From assembly GCA_045612105.1 (NCBI GenBank), contig JAZKYL010000084.1:1-20694 (forward strand): a stretch of 20,694 bases of DNA, read 5' to 3'. Source of the DNA: SVTX01 sp045612105 (GTDB lineage: Bacteria > Bacillota > Clostridia > Oscillospirales > CAG-272). Positions 1-8,538 of this stretch are shown here, piece by piece. Below the pieces are notes generated by a model. The model was not told the DNA's origin and did not search any database. It worked only from the letters and a program-made list of their open reading frames with translations. Each line of letters starts with the position of its first letter. The stretch's first letter is position 1. The position numbers and the translations under genes were made by a program.

Positions 1-48
1 ACATTTTCAAATCAAAACTGTTCGTCAAATCAAAATTTGAAACCAAAA

Positions 49-336
49 GATCCGCCGAAAATCGGCGGATCTCAGACTGTCGAAAAAGCTGTTCTACCGC
101 AAGCGGGAAAGCAAAAGAAACGGGATATACAAAAAACAAAAAAAGCATAAAAAATGGATAAGCACAAGGCATTCATCGAGAAAGCCTTGTGCTTGCTTGC
201 TTTTTTCGTTCTTGCACTCTGGCGTACCCTCGTACGCCTACGAATGCAAGAACGAAAAATATACCTACCTTTTTCGAAGTCTCCCAGCGTGTCGAGATTT
301 TCTCGACACGCTGAGATCCGCCGAAAATCGGCGGAT
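49..336. repeat. Palindrome-rich intergenic element with inverted ends (MITE-like)
   Basis: There is no credible gene in 1-382. A 23-bp hairpin (stem GATCCGCCGA, loop AAA) occurs identically at 49-71 and 314-336. Outside the hairpin, the left copy continues TCAG then ACTGTCGAAAAAG. Read on the minus strand, the right copy continues TCAG, then a separate 13-bp hairpin (285-313), then ACTTCGAAAAAG. The two ends are therefore inverted copies, one of which has acquired a hairpin. Internally there is an 11-bp hairpin at 160-194 and a long hairpin with arms 202-216 and 245-259, nested around GGCGTAC/GTACGCC at 221-238. It could be a non-autonomous mobile element or a degenerate intergenic repeat; nothing here encodes a transposase. 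Confidence 0.5.
160..194 (-). terminator. Probable terminator after the BspA-like gene
   Basis: An 11-bp stem (AAGCACAAGGC with GCCTTGTGCTT) and a 13-nt loop. Reading on the minus strand it is followed by a T-rich run (CCATTTTTTATGC), and on the plus strand by TTGCTTTTTTCG, so it could work in both directions. It is the first hairpin with a T-tract downstream of the stop codon at 383, though more than 180 bases away. Confidence 0.45.
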
Positions 337-382
337 CTTTTTATCTGCATCTCAAGACCGATCTTTGATCAGCCTATTGAAT

Positions 383-3319
383 TTATTGATTGTTCTGATA
401 GTTATAATTAATGCTAATATTTGTCAAGGTATCGTTTTCGTCACCAATAGATATCTGCCCCCACGACCATTCGTCGCCAACGTAATTAACAACGGTAAGC
501 TCAGGGCAATTCCAAAATGCCGCATAGCCAATACTGCCAACGCCCATTCCGATCGTGATCTCAGAAAGCGAAGAGCTCTGGAAAGCTCCATCTTTTATTT
601 CTCTAACTGTGTTCGCCAGCACAGCACTCTTCAAATTGTTACAACCCCAGAATGCCATATTGCAGATCTCTTCAACACCGCCGTTTATTGTAACGCTTTC
701 AAGATCGTGACATTTCTCAAACGCCTCTTTGCCAATTCTGATAGCTCCGTTATTAATAACGACAGACACTATACCGCCTCTGTAAGCAAACGCGTCATGA
801 TATATCTCATAGGTTCCACCGTCGATAAGCTCAGGCAAAACTATCTCCTGAAGGGTTCCAACGTAGCCTAAAAGATAACGGGAGCCGCCGCTTACGTAGG
901 CAACGAAGCCGTCGTCACCAATGGTAATTCCGCTTACGGCATCAGTAGAGGTGAAAACGTCAATGGCATTGTATGCAAGACTGCCATACTCCTCAGAGCC
1001 CGCACAAACACCCAGACCCGCAAGGTCATACACCTCGACAAGCTTAACGCAACCGACGAAGGCTTCTTCGCCTATCTCCGCAACACCCTCGGGGATCGTT
1101 ACGCTGACAAGACCCATATAACCGATAAACGCATAAGGATTGATCTTCGTAATACCCTCGGGAATGATCAGCTTTGTAACGAGCTGACCGTTAACGTAAA
1201 ACTCACCGATATTGCGTATAGGATTTGCTTCCATCTGATTAAAGGAAATTTCAAGCCAGTGGCTCAGATCATCAACGTATACACGCTCGATGCTATAGCA
1301 ATTATTAAATGCCTGTAGACCAAAAGCTTTTACTCCGCTTCCGACGGTTACGCTCTCAAGAGAGCTACATGAACCGAAGGCATAACGTCCGACAACACTG
1401 ACACTGTCGGGAATTACTATCTCTTTGAGATTAGCACAGCCACTGAAGGCATTGGAGCCGATATATCTTGTTGTGGGATCTATCGTACAGGAGGTAATAT
1501 CGGTATTAACCGCCCTTATCAATACCATATATGGCTCAAGCTCATTACCAAGGTAACAAGCGTTATCAAACACGTTCAATTCCATTAAATCGCAGGAATT
1601 GAAAACATCATCCTCAAAATTAACTATACTTGAAGGGATTCTGACGCCTGTGAGCTTAGGACAGCTTGCAAAAGCCGCATATCCAAGGTGCTCAAGACCT
1701 TCGTTCAATACAACGCTTCCAAGCTCCGAGCAATTATAAAAAGCCCAACCGCCAACGCTCTTGACCGTGGCAGGAATATCAACGTGGGTTATCTTTGCGT
1801 TGTTTTCAAACGCGCTCTTGTAAATGTTATATTCGCAACCGTTTACGTTCTCGGGTAAGGTAAGCTTATCAGAGCTTCCGGAATAAAGCAAAAGGTAATA
1901 CTGTCCATCTGCGTCGTCAAAGAAAAATCCGTAGTCACCGACAAAAGCGACCTTTGATTCTTCATCTGCGGAGGTATAAACGTGCTTTGCATAGTAACCA
2001 ACGTAGCCGTTATCATCTCCACCGGCACTGATATTGACGTAAGGGGAAAGGTTCAGCACCTCAACAAGCTTAGTACAAGCGAAAAATGCCTCTCTGTCAA
2101 TAGTCTGAACGTTCGCTCCTATAACGACTCTCAAAAGCGAGGCGCACTTGTAAAACGCGTATCTTCCGATAGTAGTCACTCTATCGGGGATCTTCACCTC
2201 CGAGAGCGAAGAGCAACCGTAAAATGCCTGAATCTTGATCTCAGTCAAGCTTTCGGGGAGAACCAGATTGTTGATGGAAGCGCAATCGTAGAACGCGGAT
2301 TCATCAATAATTTCAATAGAGCCTGAAAGAATAATGCTCTCAATATAAGCACAGCCTCTGAAAGCATAAATGCCAATATTCATATTGCCGGTTATTTCTA
2401 CTTCCTTCAAGGTGGCGGGAACTATAGTTGCCATATCCTGATAGCTGCCTGAGCCGAATATATAGCCGAACAGTCTTTCCAAAGACTGACCGCTCTCATT
2501 TCCTGAGCCAACAAAGGGCAACACCATACTTTCAAGCGAAGAGCATCCCGTGAATGCGCCAAAGCCTATGCTCTGAACCGACGAGGGAACAACGATGCTC
2601 TTCAATGAGCTACAATTAATAAATGCCTCGTGTCCAATAGAGGTAATACTGTCGGGAATCGTAATTCCTTCAATCAAATAGCAGCCTCTGAAAGCATAAT
2701 CGCCAATGGCAGTAACGGGCAAGCCGTTATATTCTGCGGGAATATCGACAATGCCTGTTGCTGACCAATCAACAGAAATAAGAGTATATGATCCGGGCTC
2801 AATCTCGCTGAAGGTAAGAAGCTCCTTTACCACAGGCTCATTGGTTTCTTCGATTGCAGTTTCGCTTTCTGTATCACTTACCGTATCGCTCGCAGTTTCA
2901 CCTAAAGTCTCGCTATCTGTTTCGGTTGTCAGAACAGCACTTTCATCTGTCGAACCCTCGGTCTGCGAGGTCTCATTTGTATCGCCTGTATGTGTCTCGG
3001 TTGTTTGAATAGTACTTTCCTCAACCGTGGGTTCCTCTGTAGCAATGCCCTCCTCTGTATTCGCATCGGAAGCTATCGCGGATTCCTCTGTCTCGACGTT
3101 TGATTCAGAAGTAACGTTTTCCGAACCTGTCACGGTAGTCTCAACAATAGAACCATCTCCATTATCTTTTGTACTTTCAACAGAAGCTGTGGTCGTCTGT
3201 TCACCGGTTTTCGCTTCGGTACTTTCATCGGTCAATATGCCGCAGGCTGTAAAAACAGAAAAGCATAAGCATACGGCTATGATCAACGACACCATAGAAA
3301 TCGATCTTTTAGCATTCAT
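383..3319 (-). CDS. BspA-like leucine-rich-repeat surface lipoprotein
   Basis: The protein is 978 residues from ATG 3319, chosen because AAAGGAAG lies just upstream; the frame stays open ten codons further but lacks a ribosome site there. It starts with a basic and hydrophobic signal segment ending VFTAC at about residues 21-25, which fits a lipoprotein signal with the Cys lipidated. A Thr/Glu/Ser-rich, low-complexity stalk follows (about 30-165). The rest is built from irregular BspA-type (LRR_5) repeats with the pattern SIGxxAFxxCxxL, interrupted by longer insertions. Such proteins sit on the cell surface and are thought to bind host or community ligands; the ligand cannot be inferred. It has its own promoter and is not part of the downstream tpiA unit. 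Confidence 0.9.
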   Translation of the reverse strand: MNAKRSISMVSLIIAVCLCFSVFTACGILTDESTEAKTGEQTTTASVESTKDNGDGSIVETTVTGSENVTSESNVETEESAIASDANTEEGIATEEPTVEESTIQTTETHTGDTNETSQTEGSTDESAVLTTETDSETLGETASDTVSDTESETAIEETNEPVVKELLTFSEIEPGSYTLISVDWSATGIVDIPAEYNGLPVTAIGDYAFRGCYLIEGITIPDSITSIGHEAFINCSSLKSIVVPSSVQSIGFGAFTGCSSLESMVLPFVGSGNESGQSLERLFGYIFGSGSYQDMATIVPATLKEVEITGNMNIGIYAFRGCAYIESIILSGSIEIIDESAFYDCASINNLVLPESLTEIKIQAFYGCSSLSEVKIPDRVTTIGRYAFYKCASLLRVVIGANVQTIDREAFFACTKLVEVLNLSPYVNISAGGDDNGYVGYYAKHVYTSADEESKVAFVGDYGFFFDDADGQYYLLLYSGSSDKLTLPENVNGCEYNIYKSAFENNAKITHVDIPATVKSVGGWAFYNCSELGSVVLNEGLEHLGYAAFASCPKLTGVRIPSSIVNFEDDVFNSCDLMELNVFDNACYLGNELEPYMVLIRAVNTDITSCTIDPTTRYIGSNAFSGCANLKEIVIPDSVSVVGRYAFGSCSSLESVTVGSGVKAFGLQAFNNCYSIERVYVDDLSHWLEISFNQMEANPIRNIGEFYVNGQLVTKLIIPEGITKINPYAFIGYMGLVSVTIPEGVAEIGEEAFVGCVKLVEVYDLAGLGVCAGSEEYGSLAYNAIDVFTSTDAVSGITIGDDGFVAYVSGGSRYLLGYVGTLQEIVLPELIDGGTYEIYHDAFAYRGGIVSVVINNGAIRIGKEAFEKCHDLESVTINGGVEEICNMAFWGCNNLKSAVLANTVREIKDGAFQSSSLSEITIGMGVGSIGYAAFWNCPELTVVNYVGDEWSWGQISIGDENDTLTNISINYNYQNNQ

Positions 3320-3400
3320 AATTCTTCCTTTCTGCCGAAGGTTCAGCAAAAACGCAACGGCTTTAAACGCTCATTCTGCGAAGCGTTCGCAACAAACCTA

Positions 3401-3429
3401 ATTTTATTATATTTATAATAATTTGTCAA
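3401..3429 (-). promoter_or_regulatory. Sigma-A promoter for the BspA-like gene
   Basis: On the minus strand TTGACA (3429-3424), a 17-base spacer, then TAAAAT (3406-3401). The start codon is at 3319, giving a leader of about 75 nt. Confidence 0.75.
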
Positions 3430-3440
3430 GACAAAAATCA

Positions 3441-3475
3441 AACTTTAAATTTTGAATCAACTAAAATTTAAAGTT
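3441..3475. other. AT-rich inverted repeat upstream of the BspA promoter
   Basis: A perfect 13-bp inverted repeat (AACTTTAAATTTT with AAAATTTAAAGTT, 9-nt loop) lies directly upstream of the -35 box. It could be an operator-like palindrome or just intergenic repeat sequence. A second nested pair, TTTTGCG/CGCAAAA (3507-3513, 3561-3567) around GAGTCCA/TGGACTC (3525-3531, 3547-3553), lies between it and the tpiA terminator. Confidence 0.4.
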
Positions 3476-3569
3476 CATTTACATTCTTAATAAACTATCT
3501 TGACCGTTTTGCGAAGACTCCCCCGAGTCCACGACCAATCAAAGCTTGGACTCTCAACACCGCAAAATA

Positions 3570-3592
3570 CCCCCGCCGAAAATTGGCGGGGG
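3570..3592 (-). terminator. Terminator of tpiA
   Basis: An 8-bp GC-rich stem (CCCCCGCC with GGCGGGGG) with a 7-nt loop, followed on the minus strand by TATTTTG, about 20 bases after the tpiA stop codon. Confidence 0.8.
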
Positions 3593-3615
3593 CATTAAAT
3601 TCACACGAAAATCAA

Positions 3616-4371
3616 TTACTGTGCTGCGTCAACGATAGCCGCGAAAGCTGCGCTCTTGAGGGACGCGCCGCCGATAAGACCGCCGTCAACGTTCTCCTTG
3701 GAAAGGAGCTCTGCCGCGTTCTTGTCGTTCATAGAACCGCCGTACTGAACGGTGGTCTCGGATGCGATCTCTGCGCCGAACATCTCGGCAACAGCCGCTC
3801 TGACGTAGCCGTTACCCTCGTCTGCCTGGTCAGCGGTAGCGGTAACGCCGGTTCCGATTGCCCAAACGGGCTCGTAAGCGATGATAACGTTCTTCATCTG
3901 CTCAGCGGTAACGTTTGTAAGAGCCATCTTGGTCTGGAACTTAAGAAGAGTCTCGGTGTAGCCAAGCTCTCTCTGCTCAAGAGTTTCACCAACGCAAACG
4001 ATAGCCTTGAGACCTGCGTTAAGAGCAGCCAAGGTGCGGAGGTTAACGGTCTGGTCGGTCTCTGCGAAGTACTGTCTTCTCTCAGAGTGACCGATAACAA
4101 CGTACTCAACGCCTGCCTCGCAAAGCATCTCCGCGGAGATCTCGCCGGTGTAAGCACCCGATGCCTTGAAGTGAACGTTCTCTGCACCGATCTTTATGTT
4201 AGAGCCTGCAGCAGCCTCAACAGCCGCGGGAATGTCGATCGCGGGTACGCAAAGAACAACGTCACAGTTGTCCTTGCCTGCAACCAGGGGCTTCATCTCC
4301 ACAATCAGTGCCTTTGCGCTGTTGGGAGTCATATTCATCTTCCAGTTTCCTGCAATTACGTATCTTCTCAT
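3616..4371 (-). CDS. tpiA: Triose-phosphate isomerase
   Basis: A cytoplasmic glycolytic enzyme that interconverts dihydroxyacetone phosphate and glyceraldehyde 3-phosphate. The 251-residue length is normal for the family. The catalytic residues are all present: Asn9 and Lys11 in GNWKMN, His95 in VVIGHSERR, and Glu167 in AYEPVWAIGTG. The phosphate-binding YGGSM and GGLIGGASL segments are also present. The start ATG is preceded by AAGGAAAT at a good distance. It lies 344 bases downstream of pgk on the same strand, separated by repeats, so it may be transcribed separately; no clear promoter was seen in the gap. Confidence 0.98.
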   Translation of the reverse strand: MRRYVIAGNWKMNMTPNSAKALIVEMKPLVAGKDNCDVVLCVPAIDIPAAVEAAAGSNIKIGAENVHFKASGAYTGEISAEMLCEAGVEYVVIGHSERRQYFAETDQTVNLRTLAALNAGLKAIVCVGETLEQRELGYTETLLKFQTKMALTNVTAEQMKNVIIAYEPVWAIGTGVTATADQADEGNGYVRAAVAEMFGAEIASETTVQYGGSMNDKNAAELLSKENVDGGLIGGASLKSAAFAAIVDAAQ

Positions 4372-4403
4372 TTTTATTATTTCCTTTAATTTTTATTTTT
4401 CGC

Positions 4404-4434
4404 GAGGGAAACTTTTTGGAAAAAAGTTTCCCTC
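4404..4434. repeat. Perfect 14-bp hairpin in the tpiA leader
   Basis: GAGGGAAACTTTTT and its exact complement are separated by only 3 bases, immediately upstream of the tpiA ribosome site. A 16-bp AT palindrome, TTCAAAAATTTTTGAA, follows at 4453-4468. Similar gggaaactttt hairpins are common intergenic repeats in gut Clostridia (recollection, not checked). On the minus strand the hairpin ends in CGCGAAAAATAAAAA rather than a T-run, so it is not a clear terminator. Confidence 0.6.
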
Positions 4435-4546
4435 TCGCTCCCTTCAAAAACTTTCAAAAATTTTTGAAGAAATCTGAATTGTCAAATCATCGGTAGCCGT
4501 GACACAGTGTGCAAGGCTAATTAATTTGATGCAAACGGAAGCCGCA

Positions 4547-4698
4547 GAATTTTTATTCAAGACAAGGCGCACCGGAAAAAGCAAGGCGAAGGCTTACTTA
4601 ACGTAAGTCGAGCCGCTTTCGAGGGTGGCGCTTGCGCAGCAAGCCCACATAGCAAACCTTGGTTTGCGTAGGGCAACTGCAGTATTGGATAAAAAATC
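4547..4698. repeat. Small intergenic element with imperfect inverted ends
   Basis: The pgk-tpiA gap holds no gene. GAATTTTTATTCAA (4547-4560) is matched in inverted orientation at 12 of 14 positions by 4685-4698. Between them are three short hairpins: CTTAC/GTAAG around 4593-4607, GCTTGC/GCAAGC around 4630-4645, and GCAAACC/GGTTTGC around 4650-4668. This looks like a MITE-type repeat. Confidence 0.4.
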
Positions 4699-4715
4699 AA
4701 GGCTGAAAAAGATAA

Positions 4716-6035
4716 TTATTTATCCTGAAGTGCCGCAATACCGGGAAGCTCAAGTCCTTCGAGGAATTCGAGGGACGCGCCGCCACCGGTGGAAATGTGA
4801 GTGATTCTGTCAGCAAAGCCGAGAGTCTCACAAGCAGCCGCAGAGTCACCGCCGCCTACGATAGAGATGCAATCGCTGTCAGCAAGTGCCTGTGCTACGG
4901 AGATAGTTCCCTTTGCGAGAGTGGGGTTCTCAAATACGCCCATAGGACCGTTCCAAACAACGGTCTTAGCAGCCTTAACAGCCTCAGCGTAGAGCTCCAT
5001 GGTCTTGGGACCGATGTCTGCGCTCTCTCTGTCTGCGGGGATCTTGTCAGCGTCAACAACTACGGTCTCGATGGGAGCGTCGATGGGATTGGGGAACTCC
5101 GCAATAGTGGTGCAGTCGATGGGGAGAAGGAGCTTAACGCCGTTCTGTTCTGCCTTAGCCATCATTTCCTTGCAGTAGTCGATCTTCTCGCTGTCGAGGA
5201 GAGACTGACCTACGCCGTAGCCCTTAGCTGCGAGGAAGGTGTATGCCATACCACCGCCGATGATAAGGGTGTCAACCTTGGAGAGAAGGTTGTTGATAAC
5301 GTTGAGCTTGTCGGAAACCTTTGCGCCGCCGAGAATAGCAACGAAGGGTCTTTCGGGATCAGCAAGAGCCTTACCCATAACGCCGATCTCCTTACCGATG
5401 AGGTAACCGCAAACTGCGGGGAGATATGCTGCTACGCCTGCGGTGGAAGCGTGTGCTCTGTGAGCGGTACCGAATGCGTCGTTTACGTAGAGACCGTCCT
5501 CGCCGCAGAGGTCAGCCAAAGCCTTTGCGAACTCGGGCTTATTCTTCTCTTCGCCTGCGTCGAAACGAACGTTCTCAAGAAGAACGCAAGTGCCGTTCTC
5601 CATAGCAGCGATCTTAGCCTTTGCATCGTCGCCAACGATGTCGGATGCAAATGCAACCTTACCGTCGAGGTATTCGTTAAGTCTGTCTGCTACGATCTTG
5701 AGGGAGAACTTCTTAACGTCCTTCTTTGCCTTCTCAAGATACTCTTCGGTAGCTGCTGCCTGCTCTGCTTCGGGAAGCTCGGCAACCTTCTTCAGCTCCT
5801 TCTTGGTGAGCTTGAAGCCGGGAGTAAATACGTTGTGGGGCTTACCCATGTGGGAAGCGAGGATAACCTTTGCACCCTTAGCCATGAGGTACTTGATGGT
5901 GGGGAGTGCTTCTACGATTCTCTTGTCGGAGGTGATAACACCATCCTTGCTGGGTACGTTGAAATCGCAACGAACGAACACCTTTGTGCCGGCATTGATA
6001 ACAACGTCTTCGATAGACTTCTTGTTGTAGGTCAT
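4716..6035 (-). CDS. pgk: Phosphoglycerate kinase
   Basis: The enzyme transfers phosphate from 1,3-bisphosphoglycerate to ADP, making 3-phosphoglycerate and ATP in glycolysis. The start is ATG 6035 (MTYNKKS), with AAAGGTGG upstream; the GTG four codons earlier lies within that ribosome site. Family signatures are clear: VFVRCDFNVP near the N-terminus, ASHMGKP, LLENVRFDAGEE, VNDAFGTAHRAHAS, ILGGAKVSDK, VVWNGPMGVFE, and the C-terminal GGGDSAAA and STGGGASLEFLEG. At 439 residues it is some 40 longer than many bacterial PGKs. The extra length is mainly a Lys/Glu/Ala-rich segment after the GKPHN motif (about residues 75-105). tpiA follows on the same strand. Confidence 0.98.
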   Translation of the reverse strand: MTYNKKSIEDVVINAGTKVFVRCDFNVPSKDGVITSDKRIVEALPTIKYLMAKGAKVILASHMGKPHNVFTPGFKLTKKELKKVAELPEAEQAAATEEYLEKAKKDVKKFSLKIVADRLNEYLDGKVAFASDIVGDDAKAKIAAMENGTCVLLENVRFDAGEEKNKPEFAKALADLCGEDGLYVNDAFGTAHRAHASTAGVAAYLPAVCGYLIGKEIGVMGKALADPERPFVAILGGAKVSDKLNVINNLLSKVDTLIIGGGMAYTFLAAKGYGVGQSLLDSEKIDYCKEMMAKAEQNGVKLLLPIDCTTIAEFPNPIDAPIETVVVDADKIPADRESADIGPKTMELYAEAVKAAKTVVWNGPMGVFENPTLAKGTISVAQALADSDCISIVGGGDSAAACETLGFADRITHISTGGGASLEFLEGLELPGIAALQDK

Positions 6036-6094
6036 TTTAATATCCACCTTTCTTATATCTGCGAGGATATGCCTCGCGCAAATTTTTTTACCAA

Positions 6095-6128
6095 ATTATA
6101 GTTTACCACATTTTCTCAATTTTATCAA
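6095..6128 (-). promoter_or_regulatory. Putative pgk promoter
   Basis: On the minus strand TTGATA (6128-6123), 17 bases, TAAACT (6105-6100). A TATAAT at 6100-6095 overlaps but has a 22-base spacing. The leader to ATG 6035 would be about 60 nt. Confidence 0.5.
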
Positions 6129-6171
6129 GTGGTAATAAGTAAAAATTTAACAATTTCCGCGTGTTTTTTTG

Positions 6172-7650
6172 TTACACATTGACCGAAGAGCGTTTTCCAA
6201 TGAGATTTTGAGCCTCTGCTTCATTCAAAAGTGCGTTTCTTGAGTTTCTCTGGCGGATCAGATGCTTATAGGTCATAATACAACAGACGAGATGAGCAGA
6301 AGACGTAATTATCCAGGTCACGGGGTAGGCAATATACAAATATTCTATCTGTCCGGGGAAAAGCACGTTACAAACCACGGCTATCCAAACGATACGAAGG
6401 ACACAGGAGCCCAAAACCGAGACGACCATCGGAATCAGCGGCTTGCCCATACCTCTCATAAGACCGCTCAATACCTCCATAACTCCGCAGAGGAAGTAGG
6501 TGGTGCATATGATCTCAAGTCTTAGCTCTCCCGAGGCAAATACGTCCTCCACAGCAAGACCCGACTGGGTATCGTTTTCATTGATATATATCGAAAGAAG
6601 CTGATTGCCGAAAACAAGGCAGACCATACCGATAAGAAGTCCGGTAATAATAACGACGGTTACAGCAATAAATCCAACTCTCTTTACTCTCTCGATCTTC
6701 TCCGCTCCCACGTTTTGACCCGCAAAAGTCATAGCAGTCTGATAAAGCGAGTTCATAGCTATGTAGATAAATCCCTCAAGATTTCCCGCCGCCGCGCTTC
6801 CAGCTATAACCGCGTCGCCGTAAGAGTTGATGGTTGACTGAATAAGCACGTTGGAGATCGAGAACACAACGCTCTGTATTCCCGCAGGCAGACCGTTTCT
6901 GACCACTGCGGCAATATCGGCTTTTTTCATTCTGACCTCTCGCAAATTGACCTTGCAGAGTCCGTCGTAACGGCACATATAGACGAGGATCATAATCGCC
7001 GACGCGTACTGCGCCGCGGTGGTAGCGATACCAACACCGACAGCGCCCATATCGAATGCAAGAACGAAAACAAGATTGAGTGCTACGTTCAAAAGTCCTG
7101 AAATCGAAAGGAATATCAAGGGTCTCTTGGTGTCTCCCGACGAGCGCAGAGCCGACGCTAAGAAGTTATACACCATCATCGCCGGCATACCGACGAAATA
7201 TGCTCTCATATAAGGAACTGCTTGCGCGAGCGTTTTGGCAGTGTCGGGATTCTCTCCGCCCATCATCATAAGCAGAAGGGGCTTGCACATAATAAAGCCG
7301 AATATTCCCACGAAGATTCCGCATATAAGACCGCCTAAGAGCGAGGTGTGAACAACGTCCTTGACCTCTTTATGCTTCCCGGCTCCGATCCACTGAGCCA
7401 CGCAGATACCCGTACCGACGGAAAGTCCCATAAAAGCGTTTACCAAAAGATTTATAAGCGGACCACAAGAGCCGACCGCTCCCATAGCTACGCTTCCCGC
7501 AGACGAGAAGTTACCTACCACCACCATATCGGAGGCATTATAGAGAACCTGCAAAAGTCCTGTCGCCATAAGCGGCAGGGCATATTTCAACATTTTACCG
7601 AGAAGGGGACCTTCGGTCATATTATACTGTTTTTTTGCGGCAGTAGCCAT
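6172..7650 (-). CDS. MATE family efflux transporter
   Basis: A multidrug and toxin extrusion-type protein of 492 residues with about twelve hydrophobic membrane segments in two homologous halves. It opens with the family-typical segment PLLGKMLKYALPLMATGLLQ, then NASDMVVVGNF (first half), and QNVGAEKIERVKR after the midpoint. The ATG at 7650 is chosen because AAAGGAC lies 8 bases upstream; the in-frame ATG at 7668 lies before that site. Members exchange Na+ or H+ for organic cations or drugs; the substrate cannot be predicted. It is a single-gene unit with its own promoter, and the stop codon lies just before the pgk promoter region. Confidence 0.95.
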   Translation of the reverse strand: MATAAKKQYNMTEGPLLGKMLKYALPLMATGLLQVLYNASDMVVVGNFSSAGSVAMGAVGSCGPLINLLVNAFMGLSVGTGICVAQWIGAGKHKEVKDVVHTSLLGGLICGIFVGIFGFIMCKPLLLMMMGGENPDTAKTLAQAVPYMRAYFVGMPAMMVYNFLASALRSSGDTKRPLIFLSISGLLNVALNLVFVLAFDMGAVGVGIATTAAQYASAIMILVYMCRYDGLCKVNLREVRMKKADIAAVVRNGLPAGIQSVVFSISNVLIQSTINSYGDAVIAGSAAAGNLEGFIYIAMNSLYQTAMTFAGQNVGAEKIERVKRVGFIAVTVVIITGLLIGMVCLVFGNQLLSIYINENDTQSGLAVEDVFASGELRLEIICTTYFLCGVMEVLSGLMRGMGKPLIPMVVSVLGSCVLRIVWIAVVCNVLFPGQIEYLYIAYPVTWIITSSAHLVCCIMTYKHLIRQRNSRNALLNEAEAQNLIGKRSSVNV

Positions 7651-7725
7651 TATTTGTCCTTTCTGCATAAACGCAAACGAAGTAAAAAACCTTTTTGCGG
7701 CAAAGCCGCAAGCCTACTCATTATA

Positions 7726-7753
7726 ATTATAACTCTTAAAGGAAAAATGTCAA
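7726..7753 (-). promoter_or_regulatory. Promoter of the MATE gene
   Basis: On the minus strand TTGACA (7753-7748), 16 bases, TATAAT (7731-7726), directly followed by a second TATAAT. The leader contains a 7-bp hairpin TTGCGGC/GCCGCAA (7695-7711) followed by a T-run, which could act as an attenuator. Confidence 0.7.
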
Positions 7754-7809
7754 TAGACAAAATCGAAATAAATCTCTTCAATATGAACTTTTTCTTCACT
7801 TTTTTCTCG

Positions 7810-7838
7810 TTGACAAATGCTTTTCTATATGATATACT
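7810..7838 (+). promoter_or_regulatory. Promoter of the DJ-1/CPBP operon
   Basis: TTGACA at 7810-7815, 17 bases, TATACT at 7833-7838. This is a near-consensus sigma-A promoter, divergent from the MATE promoter, with about 57 bases between the two -35 boxes. Confidence 0.85.
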
Positions 7839-7873
7839 TAATATACAGTTTGAAATCTACCGAAAGGATATCA

Positions 7874-7944
7874 GCGTGAAGGTTACTTCCCTCATATAAG
7901 AAGTTTACTGCTTCACGCGCGAATTTTGCCAATGGGCAAAATTC
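7874..7944 (+). promoter_or_regulatory. Structured 5' leader of the DJ-1 operon
   Basis: The leader from promoter to start codon is about 145 nt. It contains an 8-bp stem GCGTGAAG/CTTCACGC (7874-7881, 7911-7918) and directly after it a 10-bp hairpin GAATTTTGCC/GGCAAAATTC with a 4-nt loop (7921-7944), followed by an AT-rich stretch with TTTTT. It does not match a riboswitch class I recognise. It could be an attenuator. Confidence 0.4.
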
Positions 7945-7991
7945 ATCGATATATTTTTATATTGCCGCAGGGCGGCAGAATGGAGATTAAT

Positions 7992-8537
7992 ATGATCTAT
8001 ATGTTTTTAGCAGACGGATTTGAAGAGGTGGAAGCACTCTGTCCGCTTGATATATTGCGCCGCGCGGGGCTTGAGGTCACTACGGTGGGTGTCGGCGGCA
8101 AGGATATGATTGCGGGTGCTCACGGCATCAACGTACAAGCCGATATTCCCGATATTATGTACCGCGACTCGGCTCCCGAGATGATAATCCTCCCAGGCGG
8201 TATGCCCGGCTCCACCAATCTTGACGAGAGCAAGACCGTGGATGCCGCCCTCCGCGTTGCCGCAAAGAAGGGCGCATATCTTTGCGCTATCTGCGCAGCT
8301 CCCCTGGTTCTCGGCAAGAGAGGCTATCTTGAAGGTAAGAATGCCGTTTGCTACCCGGGATTTGAGAAATTTTTGAACGGTGCTACCGTATCGGAGAGCG
8401 AGACCGTAGTCAAGGACGGCAACGTCATCACCGCTAAGGGCATGGGTGTAGCGTTTGAGTTTGGTCTCGAGCTTGTACGCGCGCTGAAAGATGACGAAAC
8501 TGCGGAAAATATTAAAAAATCTGTTTTTGCGAAATAA
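7992..8537 (+). CDS. DJ-1/PfpI family protein (YajL/ThiJ-like)
   Basis: The protein has 181 residues, the usual single-domain DJ-1 size. The start is ATG 7992 (MIYMFLADGFEEVE), with GGAG 7 bases upstream; the in-frame upstream ATGs have no ribosome site. The family's acidic partner residue is in DGFEEVE near residue 10. The nucleophile-elbow Cys is in CAICAAPLVLG near residue 105. Members act as protein or nucleotide deglycases, chaperones or oxidative-stress proteins; which applies here cannot be told. It is the first gene of a two-gene operon, and the next start codon begins 2 bases after its stop. Confidence 0.93.
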   Translation: MIYMFLADGFEEVEALCPLDILRRAGLEVTTVGVGGKDMIAGAHGINVQADIPDIMYRDSAPEMIILPGGMPGSTNLDESKTVDAALRVAAKKGAYLCAICAAPLVLGKRGYLEGKNAVCYPGFEKFLNGATVSESETVVKDGNVITAKGMGVAFEFGLELVRALKDDETAENIKKSVFAK

Positions 8538-8538
8538 A

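Noticed and set aside
3583..4389. Plus-strand frame of 268 codons opposite tpiA
   Set aside because: Shadow of tpiA; the catalytic motifs are all in the minus-strand protein.
4797..6101. Long plus-strand reading frame of 434 codons opposite pgk
   Set aside because: It is the antisense shadow of pgk: all family motifs are on the minus strand, and the plus-strand translation has no recognisable domain and a Cys/Val/Leu-rich composition.
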